Origin: Nakamurella flava | GTDB taxonomy: Bacteria > Actinomycetota > Actinomycetes > Mycobacteriales > Nakamurellaceae | NCBI RefSeq assembly: GCF_005298075.1 | Contig: NZ_SZZH01000001.1 | Span: 930,001 to 994,000, forward strand | Reading direction: 5' to 3' | Length of the DNA stretch: 64,000 nucleotides | The notes under the pieces: generated by a model | Told to the model about the DNA's origin: nothing | The model's input: only the letters and a program-made list of their open reading frames with translations | The model's database searches: none | In this document: piece by piece, positions 19,280 through 28,115 of the stretch | How positions within the stretch are numbered: position 1 is the stretch's first letter | How the letters are laid out: the number at the start of each line of letters is the position of its first letter | Translations under genes and position numbers: made by a program

Positions 19280-20950
19280 CTACGGGGCGCCGTCCGCCCC
19301 GCCCAGCAGGCCCCGGTCGTGCACGACCCGCCCGGCGACCATGGTCAGCACGGTCTCGGGCTCGACGAAGCCGTCCCCGAGGTCGGGCAGCAGCGGGATC
19401 CGGGACCGTGGATCGGTCGACCAGCGCTGCACCGAACTGTCGGCCTGCGGACGCACCAGCGCGCCGGCCCGGACCACGGCCAGTGACGCCGTCGCCCCCG
19501 GGGTCAGGGTCCCGACCGCGCGGTCCAGCCGGCCGGCGGCCCGGTGCCCACCCCGGGTGTGGGCGGTGAAGGCAGCGCGCGGGGACAGCCCGGCCCCCGC
19601 GGTGTGGTGCGCGACGGCGGCCCGGACCGCCAGCCACGGGCGGGCCGGGGTGACCGGGGCGTCCGAACCCAGGGCCAACCCGACCCCGGCCTTGGCCAAC
19701 GCGGCGAACGGGTTGAGCCCGGCCGCCCGTCCGGCGCCCAGGCGCTGGGCGTACATCCCGTCCCGCCCGCCCCACCGGGCGTCGAAGAGCGGTTGCACGC
19801 TGGCGATCACGCCGCAGCGGAAAAAGGTGTCGATGGCCGCTGCGTCGGGCATCTCGGCGTGCTCCACCCGATGGGCCCGGGCCGCCAGCCGGACGGTCCC
19901 CGGCGGGCCGCCGTCGCCCCGGGCGTCGCGGTCGAGCCGTTCCGCGGCGTGCCGGAACGCCTCGGCCACGGCGGAGACGGCGTCGTCGCCGATGGCGTGG
20001 AAACCGGCCTGCACCCCGGCCCGGGTGCACGCCACGAGATGGTCGGTGATCTGCTCGGTGGTCAGGTACCGCGACCCGTAGGTGCCGGGGTCGTCGGCGT
20101 ACGGCGACGACAGGGCCGCGGTCCGGGACCCCAGGGCGCCGTCGACCACCAGGTCACCGCCGAGGGCGGCGGCGCCGGTGTCGGCCAGCAGCGCCGGGGC
20201 CTGGGCGGGGTCGGTGATCGGCGCGGCGAGGTATCCGCGCACCGCAACGCCGATGTCCGACTGGGCGGTCAGCAGAGCCGAGAGATCGGCGCGCCCGGCC
20301 GCGTCGCCGGCGGCGCACTCGTGCACCTCGACGATGCCCTGCGCGGCGCAGTGCCGCAGGAAAGCGGCCTGGGCCGCCGATCGCTGCTTCGGCGGCAGGG
20401 CGGTCCGGGCGAACGCACGGACTGCCGCGTGGGCGGCGCGGCGGACCGGGGCGGCCTCACTCCACCCGTCCAGGCCCGGTCCTTCGGGGACCGCGGCGGC
20501 CAGCGTCGAGCTGATCACCGCGGAGTGCACGTCGATGCGGGTCACGAAGGCGGCCCGGTCCGGCCCGACCGCTCGGTCGAACTCGGCGCGGGTCGGGGGC
20601 CGCCCTTCCGGCCAGCGGGTCTCGTCCCAGCCGTGACCCCACAGCACTCCCGACGGGTGGCGGCGGGCGTGCGCGGCGACGGCGTCCAGGGCGGCGGACA
20701 GGGACGGGGCGTCCGTCAGGTCCAGCCCGGAGAGGGCCAGTCCGGCGTCGGTGGTGTGCACGTGCGCGTCGACGAACCCGGGGATGACCAGCGCGCCGTC
20801 CAGGTCGACGACGCGGTCGGGGTCGGTGACGACGGAGACGGCGTGTTCGCCGCCCACCCAACTGACGACCCCGTCGGTGACGGCCAGGGCGGTCGCTTCC
20901 GGGTCGGCGGGGGTGTGGACGCGGCCGTTGCGGAACAGGATGGTGCTCAC
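19280..20950 (-). CDS. YtcJ-like metal-dependent amidohydrolase
   Basis: A 556-aa member of the amidohydrolase 3 (YtcJ/LAF3-like) group. The metal-binding HxH lies in GFVDAHVHTTDAG at about residues 59-71, the family-typical GHGWDETRWPEGRPPTR at about 105-121, and further ligands in QAGFHAIGDDAV, AHRVEHAEM and LALGSDAPV. It is an intracellular hydrolase of N-acyl or cyclic amide bonds, but substrates of this subgroup are mostly unknown. The start is a GTG, divergent from the P-type ATPase with 134 bp between. Confidence 0.9.
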   Translation of the reverse strand: MSTILFRNGRVHTPADPEATALAVTDGVVSWVGGEHAVSVVTDPDRVVDLDGALVIPGFVDAHVHTTDAGLALSGLDLTDAPSLSAALDAVAAHARRHPSGVLWGHGWDETRWPEGRPPTRAEFDRAVGPDRAAFVTRIDVHSAVISSTLAAAVPEGPGLDGWSEAAPVRRAAHAAVRAFARTALPPKQRSAAQAAFLRHCAAQGIVEVHECAAGDAAGRADLSALLTAQSDIGVAVRGYLAAPITDPAQAPALLADTGAAALGGDLVVDGALGSRTAALSSPYADDPGTYGSRYLTTEQITDHLVACTRAGVQAGFHAIGDDAVSAVAEAFRHAAERLDRDARGDGGPPGTVRLAARAHRVEHAEMPDAAAIDTFFRCGVIASVQPLFDARWGGRDGMYAQRLGAGRAAGLNPFAALAKAGVGLALGSDAPVTPARPWLAVRAAVAHHTAGAGLSPRAAFTAHTRGGHRAAGRLDRAVGTLTPGATASLAVVRAGALVRPQADSSVQRWSTDPRSRIPLLPDLGDGFVEPETVLTMVAGRVVHDRGLLGGADGAP

Positions 20951-21084
20951 CGGTGCCAGTCAAGCAAACTCGCGGCCCGGCCGGTCACGGCGCCGTGGCG
21001 GCTCCCGGCCCGGGGGTCAACCACACTCACCTGTTCGGGCAGGACATCTGACCGGGGCGCAACCCCATCTGTCACAGTGGGCCG

Positions 21085-23544
21085 GTGAGCATGACGCCCG
21101 ATTCGACCAGTGCCGTCCTGACCGGAACGGCACCGACCGACCCCGCGATCGGGTTGACGGCCGCCCAGGTGGCCGAACGGCAGGCCCGCGGACAGGTCAA
21201 CGCGACGAGTCAGGCGTCGTCCCGGTCGCTGTGGGCGATCGTCCAGGCCAACGTGTTCACCCGGTTCAACGCCATTCTGGGTGCTCTGTTCGTCCTGATC
21301 CTGATCACCGGTTCGCTGGCCGACGGTCTGTTCGGGGTCGTGCTGGTCGTGAACTCGGCGATCGGCATCGTGCAGGAATACCTGGCGAAGCGGAAACTGG
21401 ACCGGCTCGCCCTGCTCAACTCCCCCACCACGGTGGTCGTCCGGGACGGTGAACCGGTCGAGATCGCCACCACCGCCGTCGTTCTCGACGACCTGATCGA
21501 ACTGCGCACCGGCGACCAGGTGCCCGCCGACGGCCGGATGCTGTCGACCGCCGGCCTGGAGATCGACGAGTCGAACCTCACCGGCGAGGCCGACGCCATC
21601 CCGAAGGCGCCGGGTGACGAGGTGCGGTCGGGGACCACCGTGGTCGCCGGGACCGGCCGTTTCGTGGCCGCCGCGGTCGGCCCGGACGCCTACATCAACA
21701 AGATCGCCGCCGAGGCCAAGAAGTTCACCCGGACCCGCTCGGAGATCCAGGAGTCGGTCAACAAGCTGCTCAAGTACATCACCTGGATCATCGCCCTGGC
21801 CCTGCCGCTGCAGCTGTGGTCGCAGTGGCGGGCGATCGGCGAGCAGGGCTGGCAACAGGTGGTCATCCGATCCACCGGCGGCCTGGTCGGGCTGGTCCCC
21901 GAGGGCCTGGTGCTGCTGACGTCGGTGGCGTTCCTGCTGGCCGCCGTGCAGTTGACCCGCCAGCAGGTGCTGGTGCAGGAACTGCCCGCCGTCGAAGGCC
22001 TGGCCCGCGTCGACGTCGTCTGCCTGGACAAGACCGGAACGCTCACCGTCGGCGAGATCGCCTACGAGGGCGTCGAACCGGTCGGTCCGGACGGTGACCG
22101 GTGGACGACCGAGCAGGTGTGCCAGGCGCTGGGGGCGCTGGCCGACGACGGCAACGCCAACGGCACCCTCAAAGCCCTCGGGAGCGCCCTGCCCGCTCCG
22201 CAGGGGTGGGAGCGCACGGAGACGGTCGCCTTCAACTCCGCTCGCAAGTGGAGCTGCGCGGCGTTCGCCGGGCGCGGCACCATCGTGTTCGGGGCGCCGG
22301 ACGTGCTGCTCGACGCCGGCGACCCGCTGCGCGACCGGGTCGCCGAGCTGGCCACCACCGGCCGCCGGGTGCTGCTGCTGGCCCACACCGACGCCGCCCC
22401 GAACGGGGCGACACTGCCCGACGGGGTGCGCCCCCGGTCGCTGATCACCCTCACCGAGCAGGTCCGCCCGGACGCGCAGGAGACGCTGGACTACTTCAAG
22501 GACCAAGGCGTCGCCATCAAGATCATCTCCGGCGACAACCCGACCACCGTCGCCGCCATCGCCCGCCGCGTCGGCCTGGACGTGCCGCCGGACACTGTCG
22601 TCGACGCCCGCACCATCGGCGACGACCCGGAGGAGCTCCGCGAGATCGCCGAGCGCACCACGGTGTTCGGCCGGGTGTCGCCCGAGCAGAAGCGGGCCCT
22701 GGTGCAGGCGTTGCAGCGCAACGGGCACGTGGCGGCGATGACCGGCGACGGCGTCAACGACGCGCTGGCCCTCAAGGACGCCGACATCGGCGTCGCCATG
22801 GGCAACGGCGCGCAGGCCACCAAAGCGGTCGCGCAACTGGTGCTGCTGGACGGACGCTTCTCGCACATGCCCTCGGTGCTGGCCGAAGGCCGGCGGGTGA
22901 TCGGCAACGTCGAACGGGTCGCCAACCTGTTCGTGGCCAAGAACGTGATGAGCCTCATCGCCATCGTCACGGCCGCCCTCTTCACCCTGCCGTTCCCGTT
23001 CCTGCCCCGGCACCTGACCCTGGTCTCCGCCGTGACCATCGGCATCCCTGCGTTCTTCCTCGCGCTCGGCCCGAACAAGCGACGTTACGTCCCGGGGTTC
23101 CTGCGGCGGGTGCTGCGGTTCGCCGTGCCGGCCGGTGCGGTCGCCGGCCTCGTCGTGATCGTGTCGTATCTGCTGGCCCGGACCACCGTCGTCGCTCCCC
23201 CGGCCGCGCAGTGCGCGGTGCGGACCCGCGGCGGCAGCGAGATCCCGGTCGACGTGGCGTGTTTCCTGCCGTCCAGTGCCGCCACGCTGGCCCTGCTCAT
23301 CACGGCGTTCTGGATCCTGGTGGTGCTGGCCCGACCGTTCCGGCCCTGGAAGGCCGCGCTGGTCGGCTCGATGGTGGCGCTGGCCGCGCTGGCGTTCATC
23401 GTGCCGCTGGCCCGCGACTTCTTCGACTTCTCCCTGACCCCCACGCTGCTGTGGCAGTCCGCGCTCGTCGGGGCGGTCGGTGCGGCTGCGGTCGAGATCA
23501 TCTACCGGACGGCGCCGGACCTGAAGGCCGCCGCAGCGCGCTGA
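21085..23544 (+). CDS. P-type cation-transporting ATPase, CtpE-like
   Basis: An 819-aa HAD-type P-ATPase. Helices M1/M2 lie near residues 55-95, and the actuator loop reads ESNLTGEADAIPK (TGEA where most family members have TGES). The phosphorylation motif is CLDKTGTLTVG with Asp at about 315, the nucleotide domain has FNSARKWSC, and the hinge motif is AMTGDGVNDALALKDADIG. About six C-terminal helices follow. The form matches mycobacterial CtpE, described as a calcium transporter; specificity here is inference. The GTG at 21085 is preceded by CACAGT at 6 nt, and the same 16-bp sequence occurs at the start of the gene at 63508. ATG at 21091 is an alternative start. Confidence 0.92.
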   Translation: MSMTPDSTSAVLTGTAPTDPAIGLTAAQVAERQARGQVNATSQASSRSLWAIVQANVFTRFNAILGALFVLILITGSLADGLFGVVLVVNSAIGIVQEYLAKRKLDRLALLNSPTTVVVRDGEPVEIATTAVVLDDLIELRTGDQVPADGRMLSTAGLEIDESNLTGEADAIPKAPGDEVRSGTTVVAGTGRFVAAAVGPDAYINKIAAEAKKFTRTRSEIQESVNKLLKYITWIIALALPLQLWSQWRAIGEQGWQQVVIRSTGGLVGLVPEGLVLLTSVAFLLAAVQLTRQQVLVQELPAVEGLARVDVVCLDKTGTLTVGEIAYEGVEPVGPDGDRWTTEQVCQALGALADDGNANGTLKALGSALPAPQGWERTETVAFNSARKWSCAAFAGRGTIVFGAPDVLLDAGDPLRDRVAELATTGRRVLLLAHTDAAPNGATLPDGVRPRSLITLTEQVRPDAQETLDYFKDQGVAIKIISGDNPTTVAAIARRVGLDVPPDTVVDARTIGDDPEELREIAERTTVFGRVSPEQKRALVQALQRNGHVAAMTGDGVNDALALKDADIGVAMGNGAQATKAVAQLVLLDGRFSHMPSVLAEGRRVIGNVERVANLFVAKNVMSLIAIVTAALFTLPFPFLPRHLTLVSAVTIGIPAFFLALGPNKRRYVPGFLRRVLRFAVPAGAVAGLVVIVSYLLARTTVVAPPAAQCAVRTRGGSEIPVDVACFLPSSAATLALLITAFWILVVLARPFRPWKAALVGSMVALAALAFIVPLARDFFDFSLTPTLLWQSALVGAVGAAAVEIIYRTAPDLKAAAAR

Positions 23545-23578
23545 CCGACCCCACCCCGGGCGGGAGCATGATGGGTCG

Positions 23579-24568
23579 GTGATCGACCCGCAGACCCCAC
23601 CCGCCTGGACCGATTTGGCCACCGAGTGGCGGATCGACTGGGTGACCCTGGCGGTCACCTTGCTCGTCGCGGTCGGGTATCTGCGGGCCCGACGCCGGGG
23701 CCGGTCCGTCGGGCTGCCCTGGCCCGTACGACACGACATGTTCGTGGCGCTCGGGCTCGCCGCGGCGATCTGGACCAGCTGCGGGTTCCTGCAGGCCCGG
23801 TCCGGACAGCTGATGTGGGTGTGGACCACCCAACAGCTCCTGCTGCTCCTGGTGATCCCGATCATCGTGCTGGCCGGTCAACCGCTGGCCCTGCTCCGGC
23901 GGACGTCCGGGGAGCAGAGCAAGGCCCTGCGGATGCTCCGCAGCCGCCCCGTACGGATTCTCGGCCACCCCCTGGTCGGGCCGCTGCTGGTCCCGATCCT
24001 GGCCGCGCTGCTGTTCTTCGGCGGCCTGGGGGCGTTCGCCCTGCAGTCACCGGGGGCCGGCTGGGCCCTGCACCTGCTGCTGCTGGGCCTGGGGGCGCTC
24101 ATCGCGCTGCCGCTCGTCGACCGCGACGACCGCCGATCGGCCATGGCCGTCGGACTGGCCCTCGGCGTGGGGGTCATCGAACTCCTCCTCGATGCGTTCC
24201 CGGGCGCCGCGTTGACCTTCGACCCGCATCTCACGCTCACCCACTTCGCCGCCAGCCACCCGACCTGGGCGCCGGCCGCCCTGGACGACCAGCACACCGC
24301 CGGAGCGATCCTGTGGGCGGTGGCGGAGGCTCTCGACCTGCCGTTCCTCGTCCTGGTGACCACGCGGTGGATGCGGGCCGACGCCGCCGAGGCCGCGCTC
24401 ATCGACGCCGATCTCGACGCCCGCGACGCTGCCCTCGCCGCTGCGCTGACCTCCGGGGACGCAGAAGCCGACCCCACCACCGTCGGGCGCAGCCATCCGG
24501 ATGCGCCGGCGATGACCGCGCCCTGGTGGCTGGACGACGATCAGCTGCGCGGCCGCTACCGCTCCTGA
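23579..24568 (+). CDS. CtaG-like cytochrome c oxidase assembly membrane protein
   Basis: A 329-aa protein with about seven transmembrane helices and the look of the CtaG/caa3 assembly family: an early TLAVTLLVAVGYLRARRR segment, the phrase WVWTTQQLLLLLVIPIIVLAGQPLAL near residues 80-105, then HPLVGPLLVPILAALLFF. A final helix lies near 240, followed by a long acidic cytosolic tail. It probably helps copper delivery or oxidase maturation. GTG at 23579 with CATGAT 6 nt upstream suggests leaderless initiation. It lies 34 bp after the ATPase, though no functional tie is obvious. Confidence 0.85.
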   Translation: MIDPQTPPAWTDLATEWRIDWVTLAVTLLVAVGYLRARRRGRSVGLPWPVRHDMFVALGLAAAIWTSCGFLQARSGQLMWVWTTQQLLLLLVIPIIVLAGQPLALLRRTSGEQSKALRMLRSRPVRILGHPLVGPLLVPILAALLFFGGLGAFALQSPGAGWALHLLLLGLGALIALPLVDRDDRRSAMAVGLALGVGVIELLLDAFPGAALTFDPHLTLTHFAASHPTWAPAALDDQHTAGAILWAVAEALDLPFLVLVTTRWMRADAAEAALIDADLDARDAALAAALTSGDAEADPTTVGRSHPDAPAMTAPWWLDDDQLRGRYRS

Positions 24569-24620
24569 CCCGTGATGGAGGGGCGGCCACCAGCAAGCCG
24601 TGACCGCCCCGTCCGGGGGC

Positions 24621-25289
24621 TCAGCTGGTCGGCGCCGCACTGGTCGCCGAGGAGGACGACCCTCGACCGGCCCCGACCGTGCTGGCCAGCACGTCACAAC
24701 CGGGAGCCTGGGCCACGACGGCCTTCTCGATCGCCGGGTCCAGCTTGACGCCGGCACCGAGCGAGTTGAAGTTCGCGGCCGCCGCCTGGAAGTCCTGCGC
24801 GAACTGTGTGGCCGCGGCCTGATCGCCGGCCGGCAGCGCCGACGCGCGCTGACCGAATTCGGTGAGAGTCGCCCCGAAGGTGCCGAGCGCCTTGTCGGCC
24901 TGCGCCGCGAACGCCTCACCACCGTCGAAGGTCGGCGCCGGCTTGGCGGCCAACGCGGCGTTGGTCTGGTTGATCGCGTCACCGGTCGACGTGAGCAGGG
25001 TGCCCAGTTGCGCCGTCGAGGTGACGCTGCCGGTCCCCTGCAGCTGGTTCAGGGACGTCAGCCCCGAGCACAGGGTGGTGAACCAGGAGATCGTCTGACC
25101 GTCGAGCTGCACGTCCCCGCCCGCCGAGGACGACGGCGCCGCCGACGCGCTGGTGGTGCTCACCGCCGACGTGGTCAGCGGCGCACCGGCCGATGTCGTC
25201 GCGGCCGTACCGCCACCGGAGCCGCACGCCGCCAGCAGCAACGCTCCCGCCGCCATGACTCCGGTCAGTCCGGTCGTCCGTGCCTTCAC
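24621..25289 (-). CDS. Secreted lipoprotein, paralogue of the gene upstream
   Basis: A 222-aa protein with a signal peptide and lipobox LLAAC (Cys22), a Ser/Thr/Ala-rich low-complexity linker to about residue 57, then a helical domain with TISWFTTLCSGLTSL, TFDGGEAFAAQADKAL and a closing Cys (APGCDVL). The two domain cysteines could form a disulphide. The same pattern recurs in the next gene at 25555, so they are duplicates. No known domain is recognised. GTG at 25289 has AGGAG at 9 nt. Both are on the minus strand, this one second. Confidence 0.82.
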   Translation of the reverse strand: MKARTTGLTGVMAAGALLLAACGSGGGTAATTSAGAPLTTSAVSTTSASAAPSSSAGGDVQLDGQTISWFTTLCSGLTSLNQLQGTGSVTSTAQLGTLLTSTGDAINQTNAALAAKPAPTFDGGEAFAAQADKALGTFGATLTEFGQRASALPAGDQAAATQFAQDFQAAAANFNSLGAGVKLDPAIEKAVVAQAPGCDVLASTVGAGRGSSSSATSAAPTS

Positions 25290-25554
25290 GTGACACCACT
25301 CCTGTTCCCGGCGTCCTCGAAGCCGTCACCGCGGGTCGCCGCCGACGCGGCCACCCGTCCCGCGGGTCTCGCGGGCCGACCAGTTGATCACGAGTCGAGC
25401 GGCCGTGGGCACACGCCGCCCTCCGGGGTGGCGGCACCAGCGACGTCGCGACCGTAGGACCGCGACCGGACCGCGAACACACCAGGGGCGGGACATCGTC
25501 GTGATGTCCCGCCCCCGATACGAGCCGGCAAAGTGCCGGCCGGTGTCACACCGA

Positions 25555-26265
25555 TCAGCTGCTCGGCGCCGCGGAAGCCCCCGCGCTCGAGCCGGATCCC
25601 AGCTTGGCCAGGGTCGCGCACTCGGGCACCTGCTTCTCGGCCGCCGCCTTGACGCTGTCGCTGAGCTGGATGTTCTGGACATCCTTCAGGCTGCTCAGCT
25701 GCTGCTGGAAGTCGGTGCCGAACTTCTGCAGGGCCGCCTGGTCGTTCTGGTCGATCGTGGCCGCCTGCTGACCGAACTCGGTGAACGCCGGTCCGACCTT
25801 GTTGAAGACCTCCTGCGAGGTGGCCGCGAGCTGATCGCCGCCCTCGAAGGTGGGCGGCGGCACGCTCTGCAGCTTCTGGCCGGTCTCGGTGAAGGCCTGA
25901 CCCAGGGTGCCGAGCAGCTCGCCGGCCTGCGCCGGGGTGGAGATGCTCTGCGCCTTGGTCTCCAGATCGGCCAGGCCGCTGAAGCCACCACAGAACGTCT
26001 GGAACCAGGTCACCGACTGGGCGTCGAGCTCGGTCACGTCCCCACCCACGGTCGTGGCCGTCCCCGTCGGCGAGATCTGGGTCGACATCGTCATGTCCTC
26101 GGACATGCTGCTCGAGGGCGACGACATCATCGAGCTGCTCGTCGCGGCCGTCGTGGCCGGCGTCGAGGTGCTGCTGGCGGCGGTTCCCCCCGACGATCCG
26201 CATCCGGCCAGGAACAACGCTCCTGCGGCGGCCGCTCCGACAAGTCCGATCGTGCTGCGCTTCAC
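25555..26265 (-). CDS. Secreted lipoprotein, paralogue of the gene downstream
   Basis: A 236-aa protein with lipobox LFLAGC (Cys22), a long Ser/Thr/Met linker (several SSS and MSS runs, residues 28-75), then SVTWFQTFCGGFSGLADL, TFEGGDQLAATSQEVF and VPECATLA, each matching the second lipoprotein's motifs at the same spacing. GTG at 26265 is preferred over the GTG 6 nt upstream, because GGAGGA then sits 6 nt away. Function unknown: surface-exposed, helical, probably disulphide-bonded. The Met-rich linker is longer than in its paralogue and could bind copper, though this is speculative. Confidence 0.82.
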   Translation of the reverse strand: MKRSTIGLVGAAAAGALFLAGCGSSGGTAASSTSTPATTAATSSSMMSSPSSSMSEDMTMSTQISPTGTATTVGGDVTELDAQSVTWFQTFCGGFSGLADLETKAQSISTPAQAGELLGTLGQAFTETGQKLQSVPPPTFEGGDQLAATSQEVFNKVGPAFTEFGQQAATIDQNDQAALQKFGTDFQQQLSSLKDVQNIQLSDSVKAAAEKQVPECATLAKLGSGSSAGASAAPSS

Positions 26266-26536
26266 CGACACTCCTCCCCAGACGCGCGTCCGCGCCTGAC
26301 ATCGACCGACGTCGCCATCGCCGACGACGCCCCACTGGGCCGCGGTACGACACCCGCCCGGGCCCAGTCGACCACACCGTCAGACCAGAAACTGGATGTT
26401 CAGGTCACGATTCGACAGCATTCGACTGCCCAGCGCCCCCCTGAGCCACACGAGCGGCCGCCAGGCTGACCCGGATGCCCCAGCCCTACCACCCGAACAG
26501 GTGAAGCCGAAGAACGAAGATCGCGAAACGAGTGGA

Positions 26537-28030
26537 TCAGCCGGTCGCCGCCGGGTCCGATGCAACCTCATGGGACTCGGTGTCGGGCCGACCCCCCGGC
26601 AGGAGCAGCACCGCGGCCGCCATCACCACCGACAGGACTGCCCCGGCGATGAACACGCCGTGGGTGGCCGCCGCCAGTTCCGGACCGGTCGGGGTTGCCC
26701 CGATGCCGGCGTTGACGATCGCGCCGAACGCCGCCACCCCCACCGCACTGCCGATCGAGCGCGCGAACATCGACGTCGCCGTGACGACCCCCCGATCGCC
26801 CCACCCGACGCTGCTCTGGGCAGCGATGAGCGACGGGCTCGCCACCAGGCCCATGCCCAGACCGACCACGAAGCAACCGAGAGCCAGCGACCAGAGCGAG
26901 GTCCCGACCCCCCACGTGATGCTGACGGCCGACCCGGCGACGACCAGGACACTGCCGATGATCGCGGTGACGCGGAACCCGCAGCGCAGGTAGAGCCGCC
27001 CGGACAGGGACGCCGCGATCGGCCAACCGATCGTCAGGGTGGCCAGGGCGAACCCGGCGACCACCGGGGTGGCGCCCAGCACGTCCTGCGCGAACGTCGG
27101 CACGTAGGTGGTCAGGCCGAACAGCACCGCCCCGACCAGCAGCGACACCAGGGAGGCGGCCACCAGGATCCGACGCCGCAGCACCCACAGCGGCAACACC
27201 GGCTCGGCGGCCCTCTTCTCGAGGAGCACGAACGCGACGATGGCCAGCACCCCGACGGTGAGCACCACGATGCTGATCGGCGACGTCCACGCCCACGCCT
27301 GCCCGCCTTCCAGCAGGCCCAGGATGAGCAGCGCTGACCCGACCGTCAGGGTGGTGGCGCCGGCGTAGTCGATGGACCGCCGGACCCGGGTCACGTTCTC
27401 GTGGAACCGCCGCCAGAGCATCCAGCCGGCCAGCACGCACAGCGGGATGTTGATCCAGAAGATCCACCGCCAGGACAGATGTTCGGCGAACAACCCGCCC
27501 AGGGCGGGGCCGACGACCGCGGACATCCCCCAGACACTGGCCAGGTAGGCCTGGCTGCGGGCCCGCTCGGTGAGCGTGTAGATGTCGCCGGCGATGGTGA
27601 TGCTCATCGGCTGCACGGCGCCGGCGCCGAGGCCCTGGATCGCGCGGAACACGATGAGCGCCGTCATGTTCCAAGCCAGGCCGCACAGGATCGAGCCGGC
27701 GAGGAACAGCGCGATGCCCAGCAGCATGATCGGTTTGCGGCCGACCACGTCGGCCAGCTTGCCGTAGATCGGCACCGAGACCGCCTGCGCCAGCAGGTAG
27801 ATCGAGAACAACCACGGGAACTGCGTGAACCCGCCGAGGTCGTCGACGGTGGACGGGATCGCCGTGGCGATGATGGTGGAGTCCAGCGCGACGAGCGACG
27901 TCGACAGCATGAGCGACAGCAGGATGGGACCGCGCTCGGACCGCAGACCGATGCCCGTCGACCGGGACGGCGCGACCGGGGGTGCGGAAGAGGTCATGCG
28001 GGAATCCGTTCCTGTCTCCGGTCGGGTCAT
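26537..28030 (-). CDS. MFS drug exporter, DHA2 (14-helix) family
   Basis: About 497 aa with 14 predicted helices. Family motifs: LDSTIIATAIPSTVDDLG in helix 1 (motif D1), GKLADVVGRKPIMLLG between helices 2 and 3 (motif A), FRAIQGLGAGAVQP (motif B) and GPALGGLFAEHLSWRWIFWINIP (motif C), as in EmrB/QacA proton-coupled multidrug exporters. The start is uncertain: 28030 (MTRPETG, with GGAGG 12 nt away) or 27997 (MTSSAPP). No TetR or MarR regulator adjoins it, so control is not visible. Confidence 0.92.
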   Translation of the reverse strand: MTRPETGTDSRMTSSAPPVAPSRSTGIGLRSERGPILLSLMLSTSLVALDSTIIATAIPSTVDDLGGFTQFPWLFSIYLLAQAVSVPIYGKLADVVGRKPIMLLGIALFLAGSILCGLAWNMTALIVFRAIQGLGAGAVQPMSITIAGDIYTLTERARSQAYLASVWGMSAVVGPALGGLFAEHLSWRWIFWINIPLCVLAGWMLWRRFHENVTRVRRSIDYAGATTLTVGSALLILGLLEGGQAWAWTSPISIVVLTVGVLAIVAFVLLEKRAAEPVLPLWVLRRRILVAASLVSLLVGAVLFGLTTYVPTFAQDVLGATPVVAGFALATLTIGWPIAASLSGRLYLRCGFRVTAIIGSVLVVAGSAVSITWGVGTSLWSLALGCFVVGLGMGLVASPSLIAAQSSVGWGDRGVVTATSMFARSIGSAVGVAAFGAIVNAGIGATPTGPELAAATHGVFIAGAVLSVVMAAAVLLLPGGRPDTESHEVASDPAATG

Positions 28031-28115
28031 TACCGGCGCTAACCTCCCGCCTGCGTCGACTATTCCCCGTGGCCGCGCCGTCACGCCGCAACGCGGCCAC
28101 GGGACCGCGGGGCGG

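Noticed and set aside
20947-23865. A very long open frame (972 codons) antisense to the P-type ATPase
   Set aside because: It is the mirror of a clear P-ATPase with all motifs; the antisense reading is Gly/Arg/Asp/Gln-rich low complexity with no domain, as expected in high-GC DNA.
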